Shown here piece by piece: positions 12,331 through 23,898 of a stretch of DNA of 64,000 nucleotides. The notes under the pieces were generated by a model. The model was given only the letters and a program-made list of their open reading frames with translations, ran no database searches and was not told the origin of the DNA. Source of the stretch: Coccinella septempunctata (lineage: Eukaryota; Arthropoda; Insecta; Coleoptera; Coccinellidae); the NCBI RefSeq assembly GCF_907165205.1, contig NC_058193.1, positions 39,592,521 through 39,656,520 on the forward strand. The letters run 5' to 3'. The position numbers and the translations under genes are program-made. Numbering within the stretch: the first letter of the stretch is position 1; each line of letters starts with the position of its first letter.

Positions 12331-14754
12331 AATACTGTAATTATGACTCTGTTAAGAAGTCAATGTTCAATATAATTCAGTTCTGCCGTTTCGTTTTCAA
12401 CGGCCCACTGTGTATATCTGTTACATTAAACTATTCAACGGAAACTGCTTCGAAGACGACAAATAAATTTGATCGATTAACGAAACGTGCTGTCCACATA
12501 TCAGCAATACTGGTCCCTTGATGACCGTAAATCCATGCAACATCTTCCAAAGCCAGCTGAACCGAACAGAGCCAATAATTACCCATTTCGAAAATTGATT
12601 TCTGATCCCGCATCATAACCAGGATGTCATTCTAGATATGATGTCTGTGTTTTACTGTGTGGGTTCGTATTTTCAACGATCAGTTCACAACTGCCCCACG
12701 ATTGGAAAACAGAAGTTTGAAAACAGTTTACCATTTGTTTTATCTTGGGTATTACGACGGGACACCTGGTATCGTATACCCTGTGTGTGCCAATACTGGC
12801 TTACCTTGATATATAGGATCGGCCGATTAGAGTGTTATTGCTACTGAGCGATTTTCATGCGAAATATACTAAGTGATATAGACAACACAACACCGAATAT
12901 TGATTAATTTATTGGAAGATAAATATTTGTCAGGATACCAAACGATCAGTTTTTTTATTATCAGTTACAGAGTGGTTATCGTCTGTTTTGCGATGGAAAA
13001 CTCGTGGTAGAATTAAATTCCATCTTCAAATGGTGTAATTTCCGAAAGAAACAAGCTAGGGTCTTGTTGTGTTGTTTTGACTGATGAGACAAATCCACTC
13101 ACTGTTCTCAGAGTTATCATCAATCGAAAAAAATCTCAGGATTGAATCGAATTCACTCCTATAGCTTCTCATAGGGGAAGTAGAGTAAAAAACTCAAATT
13201 ACGTAGATTATTTCAGTCATAACAAATCGGAAAGGAAACAGACATCTGCCGACGGGTCATCAATCCAAACTACCATCTCTAGCGCCATCATCGTATTGAA
13301 ATATAACAAATCCGAATTCATTTTCGTCAGATGCATCCATTAGTAGTTGATCTGAAGCGTTAAAACCGCACTAAGTAGTCATTACCACTCACTTATATGC
13401 ATATGCAATTGACACTAATGCATCATTTCCTCTCCCTTTCAAGATCGGAATAAACAACATTAAAATCTCATGATCGGGGCACTTCTAAAGTGAGAACTAT
13501 AACACTATAACTGCTACACCTTCCCAAACGACTCCGTTTATGTCCGCTCCTCACGAAGCTCTTCAGATTTGAACTATCAGTAGGTACACAGGGATCAATA
13601 GTTTCGCTTACCTTCTTCAGAAAATGTAAGAAACTTTTTAGAAAGTCACAATTCAAATGTTCATCTTCGGTTTATTATACAGATAGAAATGAATAAGATG
13701 TTTAAATATTGACACGAGAGAAAAAATCATTATCCTCGGCAACCTAGATTGTGCCATGCAATATTATTGCATCAATGAATGAATGAATCTTACAGTTTAC
13801 GCAGATATCGAAGAAATCATGAAATTCATTGTACAGGGCGATTTTGCGAACTTTAAGAATTGTCCAAATTTATAATGTACGATCCAACAAATCGAATGAT
13901 ATTTGATTGCAGTTTTCTGGAACCTCATAGAAGCTATCTCCATGCCAAATTTCGGATAAATCGGTGATTCCCTTCACGAGATTTTTAATTTCCATTCAAA
14001 TTTGAAAAAATCCTGTAAATCGCAATCTAGAACTCCTAGATACTGCATAGATTTGTTTGTCGTGATCCTCTAGGTTTTCTGTGTCCCAATAAAGTGTTTC
14101 CCGTATAATTCTTCAACAATTTTTTTGATTTCCTGTCAATTTTGTCTTTTTTTTTCCCACAATATGTACTTCCGAAAGCTCGAGCACAAACAGAGTACCT
14201 ACCAGCATATCTCGAGAAGCCCCATCCTGCAATTACCTCCCAATTTTTTCTGCACCGCCTAAATACCTTCTTGAGAGCAATTCAGAGGTTGAAGTGGTAC
14301 CCTGGCGTTAGGGAGACATGTGTTAATTTTTAAGGCGCCGCTTACACCTGTATTTGAACAGGATGTTTGGATGTTCCCGACGGCATAAGCCAGGGTAATC
14401 TGCGAAGTAAACAAATCAACTTGATGTGGTTGATCGTGACTTGAAAGATGCCGAAAGTTGTGGAAGAGGAGACATTCTGACAGAAACACGTAAAGTTGAC
14501 TCTCGAGGTTTCTTTCGTGAGTTGGTATTTGGGCTATTTGATGCGTTCTTGTTGAACATGAATTTTTTTATTTGAAATATGCGAAAAAACATAAATGGCA
14601 ACTTTGCTGACAAAGCCAAGGTAGTAGACTCAACTCCGAGCAGTACCTGTTAGAGTTTCTTTGCATTTTGGCGGTTAGATTAGAGGGTTCAGTTGTTTAA
14701 GTGACTCCAGTTGTCCAGTTTACCTTTAAGGTGTCAGACCACTAAACGCCAAAA
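12331..14754. other. Intergenic, no gene seen
   Basis: Short open frames only, on both strands, without recognisable domains or consistent splice structure. Confidence 0.4.
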
Positions 14755-15245
14755 TCATAAAGATCGTCAAATGAGTTAAAAGCTGGTGAAAATTGCCAAA
14801 GCCATCAAAATCTTGACTGGCAAGATTATGGTCTTCATATTGTCAGACGAGCATGGAATATTGTTCATCGACTACCTTTGGAATGGTAAAACTGTCAATG
14901 GTGTATATAAGATAAGGCATTAGTGGATCGACTGACCGCAGGAAACATGAAAATACATTCCTCAAATGCAAAAACTGCTGTTCTATCAGGACAATATTCT
15001 GTGTTTCAAGTCAATTAAACAATGGTTAAATTAGATGAATGACGCTTTGCAAGGCTGCCTTATAAACCGTAGCTTCCATTGCAACTACTGGATTTTTGCA
15101 GAAATGGGAAAGATGTTTGGCTCAAATGAAGAAGTGATTGCCGAAACTGAGATCTACTTTGACAGAAAAGACAAATCGCTCCACAAGAGCATCGAAAAGT
15201 TAGAATGAATGTATCACACTCGAGGGTGTGTATGTTTTGATGAAA
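14755..15245 (+). pseudogene. Decayed mariner transposase of a second, older family
   Basis: Reading across frames on the plus strand gives a recognisable C-terminal half of a mariner transposase. It shows a core like GKIMVFILSDEHGILFIDYL, then FYQDNILCFKSIK (counterpart of the second catalytic Asp), then CNYWIFAEMGKMFGSNEEVIAETEIYF and CITLEGVYV at the C-terminus. The third catalytic Asp in the usual SDYWLF motif has become Asn. Stops and frameshifts are frequent. The sequence differs throughout from copies A to G (EEVIAETE against EEVIKAVE), so it is an independent, older invasion. No terminal repeats were found. Confidence 0.85.
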
Positions 15246-18200
15246 AGAGTAAAATTTCTGAAAAAAAATCGTTTTTCTCACATATACCTACTACATAACC
15301 ATTGAGTGAGGTGTTATCTTGAAAATTCGAAGTACCTGTTACTTTTATCTTAAGTTATAGATTCAGTATCGTATGTTGATCTCCCCCTTCCAGCTTATTT
15401 ATCGCATTTTGATCGGTGCATTCCAACCGATGAAACTATTTGTGGTTGCTGTAACAATAGAACACTTTAAATGCCTGGGATTTTATTGTTCCCACTGTGT
15501 TATTTTAATATGAGACAAGTGAAACCCCCAGGGGTCACCATAAATTATTTGGAGGTGGAAGATTGTGGTTAAATTGTTGATTTCTCAATTCAGTGCTTGC
15601 TGCGTATTTCGAGGATAGCATTTATCACTGATAGTATCGGTTCAGTAGCGTTCCAGTCAAGCCAGCTTTCGAAGTTATTGCTGGTTGAATGTAAGCCTTT
15701 TCCCTTCATCAATGCGCGAGAATTGGGAATTTTATTGAATTAAATAAATTACAATAACCTACAGCTCGTTCAAAAATACAAAGCGATTCAAATCTTCGAT
15801 CATGTGTCGAATTATTATATTAGTTCACCTGTAAAACATCCAAAAGCGGCTTAAATGGAACAAATATTTAACTTAGCCCAGCTTTTGTTTGTTGGAGGTA
15901 AATTCCCCGCCCTTATGTAAAGGGAAGCTTGGATTTACCGGTGGCGTTTGTAACAGAATACGACGGGGATTCTGCAGAGAGACGCGGCCCTTGGTAACGC
16001 CAAAGGGACTGGTCGTTAACGAATCATCTCACCCTCCAACGGAGGGTGTTTAAACTAACTAAACATCCCTTAATCGGTTTATATTTAAACATCCCCGCCG
16101 CACTGTTTGTTTTTCAATTAAGGGAATGTTTTCCCGAATAGGATTCGTGCCTTTGTAAATTGGGGATGCTATTCGGGAATTATTCAACGATTATTTCCTT
16201 CGTTTAAACTTGAATTAGCAACGACTCAGTGAAAAATGTCGCTTCACACCCAAAAAAGAAGGCGTAGAAAATTGAAACTCCCCAAAATACTCACTGCACA
16301 AGGAATAATGACTTATAGATTGTAGATTGATAGCATTTTTTGCGTTGGCTTGCAATGGTGACATTGTGCCACCAGATATGGAGTTTCATCCTCTTCCCTT
16401 CTAGTCCCATTCGAATTAGGTACTTCCTAAGGCTACAACGCCCTGTAGGTATGCAGGAAAGAGGTGTCTGACATATTCTTGCTAATTTTCAGATGCTTCT
16501 CAGTTCTCCAAGTGTTAAGTTCATTCTCTCACATTTTTGATTGCAAATATTTCTGCTCTTTTGAGGATTTCTAGATACTGACTCAAGTCAGTTTTATTCA
16601 ACGCTATTCTGGCAATCCATCAGTCAATAGTTTGCTTCGCAAAATGTTTCAGTTTTCAGGAGACGAACAGCAAGCAGCTCACTTCCTAAAATAAATTGAA
16701 ATAAATGTGCGCCATACTCCAAGGGGAAATGGTTTCTCCTGAATTAGATGGGATGTATATTTTACATCAAAATGCAAATCATTCTCATTTCCTCACCTTG
16801 AATAAATGCGAGCTGAAACGAGTCCGATGAGAGAGACGACTTCCCGAAGTTCGAAGAAGAATCGCACTGTATAGTTTGATGCGTTTTCTATGCCTAGACG
16901 GAAATTAGTTTCGCAACCCTTTCATACATATGTATTTGGGAGTTTTCGAACCGTAAAATGAAGAGGTCGGATCTTAATTTTAGTTAGTTTAAGGGTTCGA
17001 AATTCCAAAGCGAAGATTGTAGTTTTCTACTTTAATTTCTTCAAATTATACAGCACATATATGCATGCTTTCTTTATGTATCTATGTTTGCAAAGAAGGG
17101 TTATCTGGGACCATTTTCAGAAGCTATCGAAATAGAATAATGATAACTTTTTTTTAAGATAATTAGGTAACTAGTCCTAAAGGTTTGCTTATATTTTGGT
17201 TGAGAAATCTATTAATTCCAAACTATAGTGTTGAATAGATAATGATCCAGAAGCTACATGAATTGAACGAAAATTTCGACTGTATGTTCCGGAGAAAATT
17301 TTCACAAACCGCCCGCAACACGCAGACTTGTTTTTTTTTCAATTTAGCTGAACTTCCGGTCGAAACTTGGAATCTAGCGCCGAAAAGTGCAATAAAAAAA
17401 ATCGTTCGTCATAAATCCATCGGGAGCTGACTATGTATTTGCACCCATATGCATTTAAAGCGGGCGAATAAAATAAATCACGCAGATATGGTCGTAATAG
17501 AGCAGCTTTTTCGCTTTCTGATGCAAAACGTAATCAATTTAGAGAGATGCACTTTTATTTACGGTTATTGACGGGTGCATTTCCACGCGTCCATATTTTC
17601 AGCCACTCGTCATTTTTCATTTACGAGAAAATGGCATGGTATCTGGACGTCCAGTGATCCGCTGGACCGCTGGATATGCGAAGGTTGCTTGATGGATTTT
17701 TAACATTGAATGAAATATTCCAGGAGACTTTTTATTTACTTTATGGTGAAAAAACACCCAAGAGTGGTGATGGAGGATCAGGATCTGAAATGATCCATTT
17801 AGCACCTTCAATTCTCATTCCTAATTCACTTTTTATATTCTCATATCAATCAAGATTATCTACATTGAAACAACGAACGTTCATGTTCAAGATAATCCTC
17901 GGGAAAAAAATTCCTCAAATGCATGGGACCATTTCAAGAGCTCGCCTATTGTCATTTCACGGATGATATTCAAAGCATCCGGAAGAAATTTCTGAGGCGA
18001 CTCGGACCATTAGGAACAACCGTTGACTGTAATTAATTAGCCGTTAGTTCGAGGAAGAATCATTGTTTGTCTTAATGAATTTGATTTATTTAAAACAAAT
18101 GAAAATGAATCGTTGTTTTTAGGTCCTTTGTTCTGACGCCGACTATCTGTCTCGAGTGGCTCGGTCACCTAAATGATTGATTATTTTCTCTCGGCAGATA

Positions 18201-18518
18201 TGATATCGTTGGGCTGGTTCATGGTATCGCCCAGGGGTCTACCGAGATGATTCTGCTTCGATACGAACGCTCAAACTATGACCAGGAGACTTATTCTCAT
18301 CAAGAAACGATCATCAGATTAATATTCCATCAGAAAAGAGTTCTGTCGTGTGGCTATCTCTGAAACAAGTTCATTGTATGTGTCATTTGACCACATTCTG
18401 GGGTTACTCTTTGAAACGTTCTTATTTCTTCTGCTTTGTAGTCACTTTGTCATACAATACTATCACTGGTCTTCAATCTTTCGATATTTTTGCATATGCT
18501 AGCAGTTTCAGTGACGAG
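15246..18518. other. Intergenic; possible non-coding functional stretch at 15890-16160
   Basis: No gene is recognised. Around 15890-16160 the composition changes to mixed GC and AT blocks with TTTAAAC and TTAATTG motifs and an 8-bp hairpin (CACCCTCC/GGAGGGTG, 16030-16048). That style resembles conserved non-coding DNA near developmental genes, but conservation cannot be judged from one sequence. Confidence 0.35.
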
Positions 18519-18688
18519 ACAGTGGCGACAATTGTGGTCCCGTTTTTCATCGTTTTAGCAAGAATATGGCGGATTTGGTCACGTGACGTGACGTGAGCCA
18601 ATCCGCATTCCGAATTAGAGCTCATAGCATTGAAATCTGTGCTCCTAAGCCGCCATATTCTTGCTAAATTTCCAATTGTCGCCACTGT
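18519..18688. repeat. Imperfect palindromic element with 19-bp perfect arms
   Basis: TTTAGCAAGAATATGGCGG at 18554-18572 is exactly inverted at 18650-18668. Further out, ACAGTGGCGACAATTG at 18519-18534 pairs with 18673-18688. The left arm has about 15 extra bases between the two blocks. The centre contains CACGTGACGTGACGTG. It looks like a small foldback or MITE; no target duplication was identified. Confidence 0.8.
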
Positions 18689-19423
18689 GTTTCATAGAGT
18701 CACTATAGCTCTACACGAACTGGTACGCCATCTATTGCCAGGTAGCGGGATTTACTGCATTAGCCGCGCATATCATCAGTAGATCACTGTGAAATAGGTT
18801 ACCACAGTGTTATTTCGTTGTGCTCGTGTCTTCCATATCGAAATAAAGTGTGGAAAAAGACCAAATCGTTGCGGTATCAATTATGACGCTCCCCGCAGAC
18901 ACAGCAGTTTCTCCCAGCCCCGTCGATTCCATAAACCCATGCTGAGATTGCCGTGCCGTAAAAAATCGAAAGACCAGCCTTATAACGATTCAATTATGCG
19001 TCGTCGACGGCATGGCAGCATCTCCAAAACAATATCCTGTAACGCCTACAGATTGGAAACCGGCACCGCAAAGATATTATCATACAAAGCCATAATATGC
19101 GAAACAGGGAGTTAGCGCTACGGTAGCCGGAATTTGAATAAAGCATTGGGTAGTGGACATCAAAAACGCATAATATAAATCTGTTGATCCGCGCCACGTC
19201 CACCAAACGCGCATACTACCCTCAAATAAGGCCATTTCTATTCGATATTTTTATTTTAGGACCTCGGGCTGATGCCGTCAATACATTTGTTAAAATTTTA
19301 ACGTCGCGGCATTTGAATAAGGCGGTTTTGTCTTATGGTGGTTTTGCGCGCCAAGGCTATTGCATTCAGCGCCCATAACATTCGTTTTTATGGGCGTTAA
19401 TGTTTCAGTTTGTTTCGCAGTTT
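18689..19423. other. Intergenic, no gene supported
   Basis: An open frame at 18807-19115 is arginine-rich but begins with a non-ATG codon and matches nothing I know. CpG is locally more frequent between 18880 and 19350. Confidence 0.35.
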
Positions 19424-19900
19424 CAAGTGTGAGTGTTTGACTGGTACAAATATTTCAACAGTAGATTATTGAGGTCATAGGAAACAATTTTTTCGTTTAC
19501 CATTTTTTTTGAATCGGCTCGGTTTGAAAGATACAGGAGGCTATTGAAAAACCATAAAAAAATTATTTTTAGTTCTATCTCACAAACGGTTTTATAGAGT
19601 GAAATGAATTTCGGTTTTTCATGTATTTGATGAATCTCTTTCGAACACAAGATATTACCTACGTCTTCCAGTTTTCTCATTATGACCATTACGTACCATA
19701 AAAATACCAAAAATTCGAAGAATCCAACTCTTGAAACTAAGTTGGACGCTATCAAATGAATATTTGAAAATATTTGTAAAATAAAATCACCTATACTTCA
19801 TATTTTTTCGTATTGTGCGCCGTATTCGAGAAATTTGATGTTCAAAAATAAAAAATATCTGTGATATTCGAAAAATTCAGTATAATTTCCTTGTAATTGA
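19424..19900 (-). mobile_element. MITE copy M2, truncated
   Basis: This is the reverse complement of the 690-bp MITE family. It starts with a worn terminus (GTGTGAGTGTTTGACTGGTAC) and runs through the GATATTACCTACGTCTTCC block to the region near AAATTTGATGTTCAAAAATA. Homology ends near 19900, so about 200 bp of the other end is lost. Confidence 0.9.
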
Positions 19901-20712
19901 ATGCACTTGTTCACCAGAGAATCATATTTTCCAGAAAACTCACGAGACTTACGTTATTCATTTCGAAAATTTTCAAATCGACGTTGCCAAGAACTCTTGA
20001 AATACGTAGAAATAATCGAATTTGGCGCATCTGGAATCCAGCGTCATACCCTCATCACAGAAAGAAGAAGAAGAAGAAGAGATCCCACCCCAGCCTCCCT
20101 AAGGAACGGGGGAGCCAATTTAAAATCGAAGAACCTTATTATCGGGGATAATAAGAGGATAATGGGATATTTATCGCCTTTCCGTTCTGAATAAATTTCC
20201 TAATGCGAAAATGCGGACCCCTCCAGAGCCCCCTCTGCCCCCCTTTCCACCCTCATCAATTCTCCCCGACATATCGGGCCAGCTTCCTGCTCCGATCGAA
20301 TTGTATTAAAATTTAAATGAAGACATTTTGTAATCAGAATTCGCCAATAGATTTCCGGTGCTCGATAAGGATCTCCTCCTCTGCCTTCGCCGGGGGCGGA
20401 ACGGGGGTGAGATTGGCGATCGGCCCTACGTCACGTTCTCCATGCAAATAAAACGACTGGCGTGGGGGGGCCTACCCGAATTTACATTTTCTGCGACTGT
20501 TTAAAAAGGTGATTTACCGTTAGTTGGGTGGCAACCCTGCGCCTGCGACAGGGGCGGTTTAAGCCCTGTGTTTTAAACGAAGGTATCATTTATGAGGGAA
20601 CTTATGACGTTAGTGAGGTTAGAGTCACTGCCTTGGCGACAGATTCATTTTGGAACTCTTTAACATGGGAGGTTAAGATTTGAGATTTTAAACTACACTT
20701 CCTACAAGTATA
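19901..20712. other. Intergenic; GAA microsatellite, GC-rich island and octamer site
   Basis: An AAG run occupies 20061-20080. From about 20200 to 20500 the DNA is unusually GC-rich and contains ACGTCACG and a perfect octamer ATGCAAAT (20442-20449), the POU-factor consensus. No open frame is convincing. A cis-regulatory role is an inference only. Confidence 0.4.
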
Positions 20713-21968
20713 AGAGGATGTATTGATATCTAGTTATCCTAGACCAGTTCCATATACAGAAAAAAATATTGCGTTACCATAGCAACGAACATTAACCCAT
20801 TAAAAGTGTCAGTGTGAAGTTTGAGGTCAAAAAAGTAGACCAGAGTTACGCAATAAACTAAAAGAAAGAATATGTCCACCGAAATTGTGAAAATCGAAAA
20901 ATTGGAGTATCGAGCCATCATCAATGCCTGTATTTAAAAGGGTTAAGAGGTAAGCGGATTCACGAAGATATGCTTAATACACTTGGTGATCAATGTCCTT
21001 CGTATGCGACCGTGAAAAATTGGACTGCAAGCTCAAAAGAGGTAAATTTTCCGTTGAAGATGATGACCGATCGGGAAAGCCAGTTTCTGTGTAAGTCCCC
21101 GAAAATATCGATGCAGTTCATAACATGATTTTATCAGACCGTCGACTTGGGCTAAAAGAGATATCTGAAGCACTGAATATTTCATACGAACGCGTTCATC
21201 ATATAGTTCACGTCAATTTGAACATGAGAAAAATTGCTGCAAAATGGATCTCCAAATGTTTGAATGTTGACCAAAAGCGTGCAAGGGTAGAAGCATCGCG
21301 TTCGATCTGTGCTCGATTTGGAAACGATGTGGACGAATTGTTGCTATGGGTAAGACTTGGGTTGAATTGCTACGATCCAGAGACAAAGCAACAATCGATG
21401 GAATGGCGAAACTCTGGTTCTTCAAGACCTAAGAAGTTTCGTGTCCAAAAATCTGCTGGAAAAGTTTTTGCTTCAGTTTTTTGGGATTGCCATGGAGTAA
21501 TCATGATTGATTTTTTGGATAAGGGTACAACAATAACCGGAGATTACTATAAGACATTACTGATCACTCTACGGGAAAAAATTAAAGAGAAAAGACGCGG
21601 AAAGCTATCCAAAGGTGTTTTGTTTTTGCAGGACAACGCCCATGCACACAAATCTCATGTTGCCATGCATAGAATTCGTGATTTAGGATTTGAATTACTA
21701 GAACACCCGCCTTATTCACCAGATTTGGCTCCATCCGACTATCATCTCTTTCCTCAACTGAAAAAAAGTTTGAAAGGTCGTAAATTGTCTTCCACCGAGG
21801 AGATGATAAAAGCTGTGGAGATCTGGCTTGCAGAGCAAGAAGAAACATTTTTTTTGAAAGGTCTGGAGACGTTGCAGGTTCGCTGTAATAAATTAGTCCA
21901 ATTAAGAGGAGATTATGTAGAGTGATACAATATTTTAACATTGAAATTTTGTTTGGTTCTATAGTAGG
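20713..21968 (+). mobile_element. mariner copy C, near full length, 3' inverted repeat lost
   Basis: It starts AGAGGATGTATTGATATC after TA (20711-20712). The original start codon is at 20872, but a 2-bp deletion near 20925 and a 1-bp deletion near 21030 break the N-terminus. From 21125 to 21925 a frame of 266 codons stays open and looks healthy, with LFLQDNAHAHKSH and YSPDLAPSDYHLFPQ carrying catalytic Asp two and three. A 10-bp deletion plus a 1-bp insertion around 21335-21385 replaced the block that holds MDETW by an unrelated peptide (ELLLWVRLGLN), removing the first Asp. The element ends near 21968 without the last 30 bp. It is catalytically dead despite the long frame. Confidence 0.94.
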
Positions 21969-22401
21969 TGTTTTTTTTCCCCACAATACGGCCCTGCGCC
22001 CCAAATTCCACTTTGCTGCTGAGCTAAGCTCGTTTGAACGTCCCAAATACGTTTTTATTCTAATCTCGGCCACTTCACAATTTTTGGTTGAACGCCTCCG
22101 GCGCAGTTCCATTCTTGCACAAAATGGTTTTCTAGCGGGCGATACCATTTTCCGATTGCGATAAATCTCTTTTCCGAATTCTTCCTATTCCTTTGTTCAG
22201 CGCGGGGGAAAATGGATATTGATCAATAAGTCGCTGCGAATTCAATTAAAGCCGTTGCTATATCCCTGGCGAATTCATATTGGACGATGATAATATCGAA
22301 CGAAATGATGGTTTTTGAGAAATTCGAATTTTCATGGGTGTTTCTCAGAAACGAGAGCCTTATCGATGTTACTTCAGTATATTTAGCGTCAAAGAAAAAA
22401 G
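21969..22401. other. Intergenic, no gene seen
   Basis: Contains mixed GC/AT blocks (21990-22290) with repeated GAATTC and AATTC words, but no coding or RNA signature. Confidence 0.35.
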
Positions 22402-22414
22402 AACAAATAGTATC
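22402..22414. repeat. Left copy of 13-bp target-site duplication
   Basis: AACAAATAGTATC, identical to 24413-24425 on the other side of the Penelope-like composite. Confidence 0.7.
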
Positions 22415-22598
22415 TCTTCACAAACCTTTTAGGGCTTTCACTCCCAATCTCTGAAACAAAATCAATTAAAAATGAAATCAACGATTTGCTCCTGCGTGAA
22501 TTCTTGCACTAATTTGTCAGGAGCAAATTAACTAGAAAAAATTGTTGCCTGACAATGAACTTAAAATAAATAACGTTGAAACTATAATTCTTCGTAAC

Positions 22599-22630
22599 GT
22601 TTCGGAGTCTATATCAGACTCCTTCATCAG
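22599..22630 (-). ncRNA. Hammerhead-ribozyme-like core, minus copy
   Basis: On the minus strand CTGATGA is followed by a 7-bp hairpin (GGAGTCT/AGACTCC, 5-base loop) and GAAAC. This is the conserved core and helix II of a hammerhead ribozyme. A CGTT/AACG pair followed by TTA just downstream could be helix III and a cleavage triplet. I could not draw a convincing helix I. It lies about 100 bases after the reverse transcriptase stop codon, where Penelope-like elements are known to carry such ribozymes. Self-cleavage is not shown by sequence alone. Confidence 0.65.
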
Positions 22631-22728
22631 ACGAAAAAATCTACTTTTGAAAATCTTCTGGAATTGTCGCTTTTTGTCTGACATTAATTGTCAACACACA
22701 GAAACAGAGACTGCACAGAAACGTTGAT

Positions 22729-23898
22729 TCATTTAATTTTGAAATTACCGGATGACAGTTCCTTCTTTAATAAATTGATCCAAATATGATCTATTCCTAC
22801 CGAACAATTTGCCAAATTATTATCCTGATCTAATAGAATACACGTAGACTCTTTAATTTTTCGTTTATAATGGTCTGGTTCTGTCATTAAAATTTTTGTG
22901 TTGTCCCAATCCATCATGTGGTCTCCCGTATTAGAACAAATGTGATCTGCGATTTGCGATCGATTAATTTCTCTATTTTTAATATTATTTTTATGTTCGC
23001 GTTTTCTTATTTCTAGAGGTCTGGACGTTTCACCTGTATAAGTTTTACCACAAATACAGGGTATGTTGTAAATACAATTTTTTGATTTTTGTTTTTCGTT
23101 CAAAGGTTTAGTTTTTGTTAATATAGATCTTAAATCATTTTGCGTTTTAAAAACAGTTCGTATGTTGAACTTCGAACCGATTCTTCTTATTTTTTCTGAA
23201 AGGCCATTAACATAAGGAATTACATTCAACAAATTTGGTTGTTCTTGACGGTTTGTTGGTTGTTCCTGATCATTATTACGATTTTGGTTAGTCATTTTTC
23301 TCTCTAAATTTAATATTGTTTTTTCAATAAAATCTTTTGGGTATTGATTATCCCTAAGAAAATGTTTAATGAAGTCAACTTCATTATTTCTAATTTCGGG
23401 TGTAGATGAAATTAAATTAGCTCTATCATAAAGTGTTTTAATGATACCTCTTTTGACACTTACTTGGTGATTGGAATAAAAATTTAAATATCTATTAGTA
23501 TGTGTCTTTTTTCGGTATACGCTCGTTTCAAAATAATTCGGAAACTTTTTTATTGAAACATCTAGGAATGAAATTTTGTTATCCTGCTCTAATTCCATTG
23601 TAAATTTTATTGTAGGTTCTTTGTTGTTGATATGATCAAAAAAATTCTCTAGTTCATCTCTACCATGTTGCCAAATCACAAAAATATCGTCTACATATCG
23701 CCACCAAGTCTTTGGTTTTAGTGGGTATGTGTCTATATATTTTTGTTCGAAAGATTCCATGAATATGTTACTCATTACTGGTGATAAAGGAGAACCCATA
23801 GCCATACCAAATTTTTGTTTATAGAAAACATCATCTAATTGAAAATATGTGGAATTCAGGCAAACTTCTAATATCTCCATTATATCATCAATAGTCAA
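22729..23898 (-). CDS. Penelope-like reverse transcriptase/GIY-YIG endonuclease, 5'-truncated
   Basis: An open frame of 389 codons carries the C-terminal half of a Penelope-type polyprotein. Residues 26-48 (FYKQKFGMAMGSPLSPVMSN) are the RT fingers/palm motif, and WWRYVDDIFVIW at 65-76 holds the catalytic YVDD aspartates (68-71). FLDVSI (111-116) follows, then a thumb and a Gln/Asn-rich linker (205-222). The GIY-YIG nuclease covers about 275-335: CIYNIPCICGKTYTGETSR with Tyr277, Tyr287, Gly289 and Arg293, then REH at 300-302. The N-terminal RT motifs are missing, because the frame opens at the junction with the inverted copy (first codon TTG, no real start). Penelope elements prime reverse transcription at nicks made by the GIY-YIG domain. 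The frame is otherwise intact, suggesting recent insertion, but it cannot work as is. Confidence 0.93.
   Translation of the reverse strand: MTIDDIMEILEVCLNSTYFQLDDVFYKQKFGMAMGSPLSPVMSNIFMESFEQKYIDTYPLKPKTWWRYVDDIFVIWQHGRDELENFFDHINNKEPTIKFTMELEQDNKISFLDVSIKKFPNYFETSVYRKKTHTNRYLNFYSNHQVSVKRGIIKTLYDRANLISSTPEIRNNEVDFIKHFLRDNQYPKDFIEKTILNLERKMTNQNRNNDQEQPTNRQEQPNLLNVIPYVNGLSEKIRRIGSKFNIRTVFKTQNDLRSILTKTKPLNEKQKSKNCIYNIPCICGKTYTGETSRPLEIRKREHKNNIKNREINRSQIADHICSNTGDHMMDWDNTKILMTEPDHYKRKIKESTCILLDQDNNLANCSVGIDHIWINLLKKELSSGNFKIK

Noticed and set aside
22542..22727. Identical 61-codon open frames at 22542-22727 (plus) and 24064-24249 (minus)
   Set aside because: They are antisense shadows of the two inverted Penelope 3' regions; their identity follows from the inverted repeat, not from a gene duplication.
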